Of a DNA stretch of 33,728 bases, positions 20,640 to 27,705 are shown in pieces. The DNA comes from Cladosporium sp. IMV 00045. Lineage: Eukaryota > Ascomycota > Dothideomycetes > Cladosporiales > Cladosporiaceae. Under the pieces are notes generated by a model. That model worked only from the letters and a program-made list of their open reading frames with translations. It was not told where the DNA came from and searched no databases. The stretch lies in NCBI GenBank assembly GCA_001931905.2, contig MSJI02000254.1:1-33728 (forward strand). The letters run 5' to 3'. A program made the translations under genes and the position numbers. Position 1 is the first letter of the stretch, and each line of letters opens with the position of its first letter.

Positions 20640-20834
20640 CAACGCCAAAATAACATGCAAGAACTCTGCATTCATCCCAATCCGCCCTTGTCCACTCTCT
20701 TAGGCCAGAACAATGCCCGCTTCGTCTTCTCAAAATACTTTACCAAGCCCCCAAATGCCTCTCCCCATCCTCCCCCTAAACTCAATCAGCCCACGCAGCA
20801 GAGCATCAATCCAAAGCTACCAGAACCGCCCAAA

Positions 20835-21413
20835 ATGCGCTCCCCACTCACCCTCCTCGCGCTCCTCGTCCTGGCCCTGCTGGCCACGTCCGCCACCGCG
20901 ATCACCAATGCGGAGAAATGCCGCAGAGCCAGACCTCAACTCGCCGGCGCCATCGCGGCCTTTTGCAAGAGGGATTTCGTGCGTTCCAGACTACCCCCAA
21001 AACTCCTAGACCCCTTGTCTCCAGAATTCAGATGAAACCACACACCTTACTGACCAACTGCATCTTCTCTCGCGCAGAAAGTCACGACGACGTACTCCAA
21101 AGTGGGCTACCATTCGAACGACCGCACGTGGAACGTTTGGGTTGATGGTATGTTGTCACCACCACCACCACCACCACCACCGCTTCTTGGAAAACGAACC
21201 CTTCCCTCCCATTCATTCTTCCATTTCGAAGCGTTAGCAAACTCACTGACCCTTTACTTCTTCTCCTCGCGAATAGGCAAATGTAATCCCCAAAACGTCG
21301 TCGTCAAGTACTGGTGCAAGCGGAATTTGTACGCCATGTGCGCCAACAACAATTGGAAGAAGAGCTTTGGGTACAAGAAGTGTCAGCAGTGGCATATCGC
21401 TAGGCCGGCGTAG
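20835..21413 (+). CDS. Small secreted cysteine-rich protein 3
   Basis: Three exons, 20835-20978, 21078-21147 and 21277-21413 (introns 20979-21077 and 21148-21276), giving 116 aa. A Leu/Ala signal peptide, MRSPLTLLALLVLALLATSA, is followed by a mature part of about 94 aa with six Cys: EKC and AFC before the first intron; GKC, YWC, AMC and KKC in the last exon. Six Cys allow three disulfides. The mature protein is Lys/Arg-rich, with aromatic residues in TWNVWVDGKC and NNNWKKSFGYKKC. The first intron has a GTGCGT donor, the second GTATGT; the second carries a (CAC)8 microsatellite. No known family is recognised; secreted and effector- or antimicrobial-like is inference from size, signal peptide and Cys. 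It is the third secreted-protein gene in a row on this strand. Confidence 0.72.
21157..21180 (+). repeat. (CAC)8 microsatellite in an intron
   Basis: Eight perfect CAC units inside the second intron of secreted protein gene 3. Length variation here would not change the protein. Confidence 0.85.
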
Positions 21414-21654
21414 GGGGTTTGGGGTTTAGGATTATTTGGTTTTTAGTTTGGTTTTTGGGAGGGAGGTTTGAGTACGATGAGGTGGGAGATAGACTTTGTA
21501 TTAGTTGTGGTTGTGATTGAGAGAATGATTGATTGTTGTTTTCTCGGATCGAATTGTCGGTTTCGACAAGCTTCGTTTGGACAGGAGTTTGTAAATCCCA
21601 AGACGCGTAGAATCGTGTTCATGATTTTCAAGGCCCAGCTTACCTCGCCACCAC

Positions 21655-22586
21655 TCACTTCCCATACTCACTGCTAAGCAAACCAACCATCTCCGCCCTC
21701 GGCAAATCGCGATTCCTAATCGTCGCGCCCGTATCCTCCGGTGGGCCGGGGTTATTAACCAATTCCACCCGCCTCGTAGCTCCCTTGGTGACCTCCAAAA
21801 CCGTGCCGCCAGGGTACTCCGAACCAGTGATCAACTGCACCATCGCCTCGACAACCTCCTCCATGGGAATCCACTCACCCTCGCCCACCCAGCCCTCGCG
21901 CTTCGCCCAGAAAGGCGTCAGAACGCTTCCCGGCGCGGCGGCGACGACGCGTACGCCTTTGGCAGGCTCGAGGGGGGCCATGGATTTTACGAAGTTGTTG
22001 AGGCCCGCTTTCGAGGCCGAGTAGAGCGGGATCGCGGTGCCGGGTTGTTGGGCGGCGCAGCTGGAGAGCATGAGGACTTTTCCAGGCGTGGCGAGGCGGG
22101 TGAAGGTGTCCAGGGCGAGTTGCGTGCAGCGGATGGGGTGGTGGAGGTTGATTTCCAGGACTTTGTAGGAGGAGTTGGGAGTTGTGGCGTCGGTGCTGGA
22201 TTTGAGGGCCCAGAAGTTGGTGGCGGGCTGGACGTGGAGTTTAGAATATTTGGTCCATGGGATGAGGGGTTCAGCGCAGTTTATCAGTAGCTTACAGGTT
22301 CTGAGGAGCCAGCTCCAGGGCACACGAGATCGAGACGGCCGAAGGTGTCGAGGGCGATTTTGAACGCCGCATCGAGTTGAGGCCAATCGGTGACATCTGT
22401 TTTCTGGAAGACGGCTTTGGGGTTGCTGGTGTACTTGTTCAAGGCCTCTGCCTCAGGGCTGAGAGCGAGGTCGGCCACGACTACATTGCAGCCTGCTTCG
22501 AGGAGTCTGAGGGTGAAAGCTAAAGAAATTCCACTGCCTCCGCCGGTGACCAAGGCGGTCTTGCCATTAAGCTCTTCAACGGTCAT
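21655..22586 (-). CDS. Short-chain dehydrogenase/reductase, 15-PGDH-like
   Basis: Two exons on the minus strand, 22586-22296 and 22227-21655 (intron 22295-22228), giving 287 aa. A classical SDR: cofactor motif TGGGSGI (14-20), Asp39 at the end of beta strand 2 (favours NAD over NADP), VCPGAG (88-93) where most SDRs have NNAG, catalytic Ser in MLSSCAA (about 152), and YSASK (166-170) with catalytic Tyr and Lys. The layout resembles fungal 15-hydroxyprostaglandin-dehydrogenase-like proteins, which oxidise secondary alcohols; the real substrate is unknown. MTVEELNGKTALVTGG is a normal SDR start and the first ATG in frame; the longer open frame to 22694 has only a TTG. No targeting signal is seen, so cytosolic. 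Confidence 0.88.
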
Positions 22587-24112
22587 GTTGGTATTGGTAA
22601 TGTGTGGGGATGTAGAGTCTAATGAGTGATGTAAAGTAGTGTAGGAAAAGGGTCTAGATATGCAGTAGTGAGGGAAAGGGACACGCGAAATCAAATACCC
22701 ATAGCTAGTTTCCTGACTTGCCTAATCGCCCGGTGTGGTGGAGGGCATCGGACCTATGGCTGTACTGAGATGGATCTAAAACGAGCAACACGATCGTTTC
22801 GGCGCCTTTAGATTCTGGCAGTGAAGGAGTAGAAGGTGGGACGCCCGTTGGGGGATGATGAAACGGAACATGCTCGGAAAAGGGTAAAGCGCCATCCTTC
22901 GATGTGCGCCGAATCGGAGCCGAGTCCAGAACCGAGAAGCCCGTCATGTAGTCGACGCTGAGAGGAAGTGAGGTTGAACGTGGCTTATATGCATAGTGAT
23001 GTGGAGCTCATGGAGTAAAAGTAGAGTTGCAAAGTAGGTACAACAAGTAGGTGGTAGGAGCGGTGCGCAGTGCCGCGGGAGGTGATTCGAGGATTTTGTC
23101 TTTGCTCTAGGCTGGCATACCTCCTAGCTCGACTGTGTGTTTGAAGACACACGTCTGCTCTGATGGGAGTGGGAAGCATCGATATTCTGTTTCCATTGAA
23201 GAATTCGATCGCCAGACCGGCACCCTGTAGCACGCGTTTGCCTTCTCGGCAGTATTCACATTTCAGGAAGTCAGCGTGGTCTGCCCTACTGACGATTTGA
23301 CGATTATTGTGCAGGGATAGCAGCTTGGGAATCCACGAACTCAAGCTTGCCGGCATGCAGCGAATGAGAGTCCGAGTCTTGCTTGCCAACAAAGCAGTCG
23401 CGAGCCATCAACACGTGCAATGCATAATTTCGGGCATGGATGTCGACGAGAGCCGTTATATGTTTGGAGATGTGGCCTCAGAAGAAGGTGTGCATGGTTA
23501 GGCAAACGGCTGGATGGGTCAACCTGACTGGTATACTGTCGACCAACAGACGTGCATGATGTACAGTAGGAAGATCCCATCTTTGATGTCTAGACGTGCG
23601 AATGTTGGATTCCGTCTTTGTGATCTTGCGTTTGTCGTAAACAACGAAGTAGGCCTCCAGAATGCGCTGCTTCCTGGCGAGATGACCAGACCTCACCTAA
23701 GAGTGAAGTCAGTCAAAGCAAAAAGTGAGAATTGGGTATCATCGCCCAATACAGCAGGTATTTATGTAATCACGACACAGCCAACATCGATTCACATTCC
23801 TTGCACGGGCGGCGTGTCTCAGTCCCTTGATGGTCGTCCCCGCGTTTGTTGTCCTCTTTCTTGCTTGTTTGCTTGCTTGAGCGCCACCGATGGACTGACC
23901 GCAACGTCATTAGCTCATCAGCGGTGAGGTCACAGTATTGCTCCCGCCTCTCTCTGTGTTTTCGACCAGACATCACTGCAACCTTTCTTTTCTCTCCTCC
24001 ATCAGACATCATTTCCCTTTTTCCATCCTGCGAATTCTCTTCCTTCATCACCAATACCACAATTACCATCATCTTTGTCAATCGCAGCTAATCACTCCCG
24101 CTGCACTTCATC
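22587..24112. other. Long intergenic region, no supported gene
   Basis: 1.5 kb between divergent start codons. Several open frames of 80 to 137 codons occur on both strands (for example 22705-22947 minus, 22985-23392 minus, 23514-23927 plus), but none shows a signal peptide, known motif or convincing splice pattern, and some lack an ATG. The last 150 bases before 24113 are C/T-rich and look like the leader of the Ish1-type gene. Confidence 0.45.
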
Positions 24113-25592
24113 ATGAAGCTCTCTCTGGCCTCGCTGGCCACCGTCGCCTTGGCGACTCAGTCCGTCACTGCCAACTGGATGGGCAATGCTGGTTAGTAAA
24201 TAAATTCCAATGCAGTAGCTGTGCCGTCGAGTTGCTTCTACAGCTTTTCGGTGGATTTCTCTCCCTCAGCTGTGTGCAGTCCATCATCCAGCTCCACCGC
24301 AACACATCCTGACTGACGGCGAGGCCGAACAGCTTACAACAAGTGGCATGAGACCGAGCTCGAGCGCTGGCTCTCCGACCACAACGTCCCCTATCCTACT
24401 CCTGCCGACCGCAAGAACTTGGCCGAGCTCGTCCACAACAACTGGGAGAACCATGTCGTCAAGCCTTACAACAACTGGGACGCCACCCAGCTCCAGAACT
24501 ACCTGACCTCTACCGGCCAGGAGATCAAGAAGGGTACTGAGAAGAACAAGGACAGCCTCGTCGCCCAGGTGCAGGATGCCTGGCACGAGACTGCCGAGCA
24601 GGCCAACGAGGCTTACGGTAACACTCAGAGCTGGATCTTCAACACGTAAGTCATTCCGATACTGCCAAAGTTCACCCCAATATTCAATGCTGACCTTCCA
24701 TAGCTGGACCGAGTCTCAGCTCAAGGCATTCCTCGACTACCACAGCATTCCCAACCCGAGCCCCCGCACTCGCGACTCGCTCCTCCACACTGTCCGCTCC
24801 AACTACCAGTCTGCGGCAAACAAGGCCGGCGAGACCGTTTCCTACCCCGGTGACTGGCTCTACTCTCAGTGGTCCGTCTCTGAGCTGAAGGCATGGCTCG
24901 ATGAGCGCGGAATCCCCGCTCCTCAGACCGACTCTCGTGACAAGCTAATTGCTTCCATCCGCCGCCACTCTTACGTCGCCTCCCAGGAGGCCAACAAGCG
25001 CTACAACTCTGCTTCTCACCAAGCTGCTGCCGCTCAGGAGAGCCTTTCCAACCAGCTCCTCGAGAGCTGGTCTGACAGCCAGGTCAAGGAGTGGCTCGAC
25101 AAGAACGGCGTCCCTGTTCCCCAGGGCAGCAAGCGCAACGAGCTCGTCGCTCTCGCTCGCAAGCACTCTGCTCGTCTCGCGGGTACCGATGCCAAGAACC
25201 AGGCTGCCAACGCTTACGGGGCTGCCACCTCTTCTGCCGGCAACTACTACGCTCAGGCTACCGATGACGCTTACAGCGGCCTCCGCTACTACTACGACTA
25301 CGCTCTGAACCAGCTCGGTTTCGCTTCCGAGGAGGCCAAGGCTTCCCTCAGCTCTGCCTCTGTTCAGGCCAGCTCTAGCGCCGTCTCGGCCTCTTCCAGC
25401 GCTTCTTCCCTCGCTTCCCTTGCTTCCAAGTCTGCTTCTAGTGCTTCCAGCTCTGCTAGCAAGGCTGGTCAGGACGGTGCCGCTGCTGCTTCTTCTGCCG
25501 CCAGGCAGGTCTCCGCCGATGCTTCCTCTTCTGCCAAGTCTGCTTCCGCCAGCGCATCCGCCAGCGCCAAGTCCGCTAAGCAGGAGTTGTAA
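24113..25592 (+). CDS. Ish1/Msc1-type repeat protein with signal peptide
   Basis: Three exons, 24113-24191, 24333-24645 and 24704-25592 (introns 24192-24332 and 24646-24703), giving 426 aa. A signal peptide, MKLSLASLATVALATQSVTA, leads into five Ish1 repeats of about 35 aa at roughly 28-60, 72-106, 129-161, 184-217 and 249-283. Each has the pattern W-x6-L-x2-[WFY]-L followed by a short turn and a [DN]-x-L helix, as in YSQWSVSELKAWLDERGIP. From about 330 to the end the protein is Ser/Ala/Lys low complexity. Ish1 of fission yeast is a stress-induced nuclear-envelope protein and Msc1 of budding yeast is related; the signal peptide fits entry into the ER and nuclear-envelope lumen. Exact role here is inference. 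Codon choice is strongly biased to C-ending codons, suggesting high expression. Confidence 0.9.
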
Positions 25593-26186
25593 ACAAGCAA
25601 ATCCGAAGAGAGAATGGAAACCGCTCAGAGAGGGCGACAAAATCGCCTTCTCATGAAGCCATCCGATCACCAAGCGGCGTAGTTCATTTTGAAGGAAGAG
25701 AAATAGGTCGAATCAGCGACTTTCATCATCAGATGCTGAAGAGTGTTTTGTTGAGATTCGGAAAGAAAAAAAAGAACGGATGACGAAGTAATTTTCACGA
25801 CCACGATATGTAATCCTAGTCTGGGTTTTCCTTTTTCTCTGCTGTTAGCCTCAGGTAGCTTAGGTTTAGGCCTGAATATCATGACGAACATGCCACTTCA
25901 ACAGCCAGTAACAAGAATATGCAAGGGTTCTACTTTTTTTTTTTTTCTCATTTTGTTGGATTCATCTATGCTGTTGGTTTGCACGATCGCACGCGAAAGA
26001 CTCGACACCTCATAACCTACCCCGATTCCGTAATGACCAACAAAACATTTAGCTAAACCAGTAACCACATCCACATAAAACACCAACCCCCCTCGTCTTT
26101 CCCCGTCCCCATACTCAAACAAAACCCCCCAAAGAACCCCCCCTCCCAGCATCCAAAACCCCATGATCCAGCCCAAAAACAAACAA
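25593..26186. other. Convergent intergenic region
   Basis: 594 bases between two convergent stops; should hold both 3' UTRs. Includes poly-T at 25934-25947 and a C-rich run near 26125-26150. No gene seen. Confidence 0.5.
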
Positions 26187-27086
26187 TCAGAACGCGACAG
26201 AGAAAGTCCCAACATCTGCCGTACCACCACTACTATCAAGCCCTCCCCCTCCCCCCAAAAACGCCGCAACCTGCGCCTTGTCCCCAGCGAGCATCTCAAA
26301 CCTCCTCTCCAACTCCCTCTCGCAAGCGCGCAGGTCTGCGGCCAGCAAAGCCGTTGAGCGCGAGTTTTCGCTGGGGAGGAAGGCGCGGGGAAGGGCTTCG
26401 GGGTCGTCTTTTTCGTAGGCGGGTGAGGGGGCGGGAGTGTTGGTTGGGGGGCGCGGGGGCTGGGTGCTTGAGGTTCTTGGGGTGGAGGTTTGGGGTTGGA
26501 AGCAGGTGGTGGTGGGAGAGGGAGTTGGATTTGAAGCTGGGTGGTTTTGGGACGGGGGCAGTTTGAGGGCTATCATGGAGGGTGGTTGGAGGTGGGTTCT
26601 GCGCTCGCGCGTGGTTTCGCCTGCGCTTGTAGCTTTGCTCTCGCCATTGCTGTTGCTGCTCCGCGTTGGGCTGAAGCTGGTCTTCTCCATTTGGTTCAGC
26701 TGGGCGAGCGTTAAAGCGTGCATCGTGCGAGTGTAGCTCGGGATCGTGCCCGTGTGGGGAGAGGTCATTTGCGAGGTCGTGTGGGCGTGCATGAGGCGGG
26801 AGTAGGAGGTTTTGTCGTTTGGGGTGGGTTGTTGGGGGGTTAGGAAGGATGAGGCGGTGCGGGTGGGGTTGGGGTCTACTTCTTCGGTAGAGGTGGTGGA
26901 CGGGGAGGACGGCAGTGAGGTGCTGTCATTAGGATTCGTGTCGTTTGGGACACTGCTGGTGGTGCTTGGGAGGCGGCCGGAGAAGATTTGAGGGAGGCGG
27001 TGATGCAGTTGGGTGGTTGATGAGGATTGGTTGCGAGATTGAAGGCGACGCTGGTGGTGGGTTTGGTGGTGGATGGTTGATTGCAT
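26187..27086 (-). CDS. Unrecognised Ser/Thr/Pro-rich protein with twin motif
   Basis: A single open frame of 299 codons from an ATG at 27086. Most of it is low-complexity Ser, Thr, Pro, Asn and Gln, expected to be disordered. Two related segments stand out: SYSRLMHAHTTSQM (94-107) and SYTRTMHALTLAQL (117-130), both S-Y-[ST]-R-x-M-H-A-x-T-x2-Q-[LM]. The C-terminal region, FLPSENSRSTALLAADLR through ERRFEMLAGDKAQVAAFLG (about 241-283), is a predicted helix pair that reads like a conserved domain. I do not recognise the family. The repeated motif and structured end argue for a real gene against the chance that C-rich DNA leaves a long frame open. Intracellular, probably nuclear or cytosolic, since there is no signal peptide or membrane segment. 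An unseen intron is possible. Confidence 0.55.
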   Translation of the reverse strand: MQSTIHHQTHHQRRLQSRNQSSSTTQLHHRLPQIFSGRLPSTTSSVPNDTNPNDSTSLPSSPSTTSTEEVDPNPTRTASSFLTPQQPTPNDKTSYSRLMHAHTTSQMTSPHTGTIPSYTRTMHALTLAQLNQMEKTSFSPTRSSNSNGESKATSAGETTRERRTHLQPPSMIALKLPPSQNHPASNPTPSPTTTCFQPQTSTPRTSSTQPPRPPTNTPAPSPAYEKDDPEALPRAFLPSENSRSTALLAADLRACERELERRFEMLAGDKAQVAAFLGGGGGLDSSGGTADVGTFSVAF

Positions 27087-27705
27087 TTCTTTGCTTGGAG
27101 ATAGGGGGTTATTGAGGATGGGAACGGAGGTTTTGATCCGTCGAGGCAGGTGAATGGCAGGCCGATCAAGGTGTCACACAAGAAAGAGAAGGTCGGGGAT
27201 CTCTCACGACGAGAATATGGCATCCTTTGGGCACTTCCAGTGATGTCTATTGCCTTGGCGTGTCGTCTCACCTGTCCCCTTATGTCTCCGGCGCAGAGTG
27301 GTAGGGATTGGAGGCCATGGCTGTTGATTCAGAGCCCATCTCAAGCATCACGTCTTTGTTCCAGCTCTCTGGTCAGCCGTATGATGTCAATTGTAGTGTT
27401 GTCTTGCGGAGGAGGTGTTTGCAAGCGGTCATACCATCGCATCGAACAATGGTGCTGCAAGAGTGACAGTCTGGCCCGCGTTCCTTTGTTCAGACCGACC
27501 ACATTCCATCGACGGGCATTGTCTGAATGCGGGCAGAAGTCCGGCTTCGCTTCGACAATCGGCTTTGACTTGTTCGTGATAATGGAAATAACGATAATGA
27601 TCGTTTAGGGTAGTTGCAATGTCGTCTGATGTGATCTGATGCTCCGCTGTCCTACTTGCGCATAGCCAGAACACAGCAACTCGTCATCTCGTCACTCGCT
27701 TCGTC
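27087..27705. other. Divergent intergenic region
   Basis: 619 bases between the ATGs of the unrecognised protein (minus) and the CFEM-like gene (plus). Contains a 152-codon plus-strand frame (27150-27608) without recognisable features, taken as chance. No clear TATA box. Confidence 0.4.

Larger units (their letters stand above)
19985..20834. other. Intergenic before secreted protein 3
   Basis: 850 bases. Contains a TATAAA at 20455-20460 and two inverted GAACAATAT words. The frame of secreted protein 3 is open upstream to an ATG at 20496, but that extension has no protein-like features and would bury the signal peptide, so it is treated as leader. An opposite-strand 126-codon frame (20116-20496) lacks an ATG at its start and is rejected. 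Confidence 0.45.

Noticed and set aside
20496..20834. In-frame N-terminal extension of secreted protein 3
   Set aside because: Has no protein-like features and would place the strong signal peptide 113 residues inside the protein; the ATG at 20835 is far more plausible.
22985..23392. 135-codon minus-strand frame with a CEYC motif
   Set aside because: No ATG at its start, no further zinc ligands, no splice signals and no recognised domain.
27150..27608. 152-codon plus-strand frame before the CFEM-like gene
   Set aside because: No signal, domain or coding-like composition; it overlaps the divergent promoter region.
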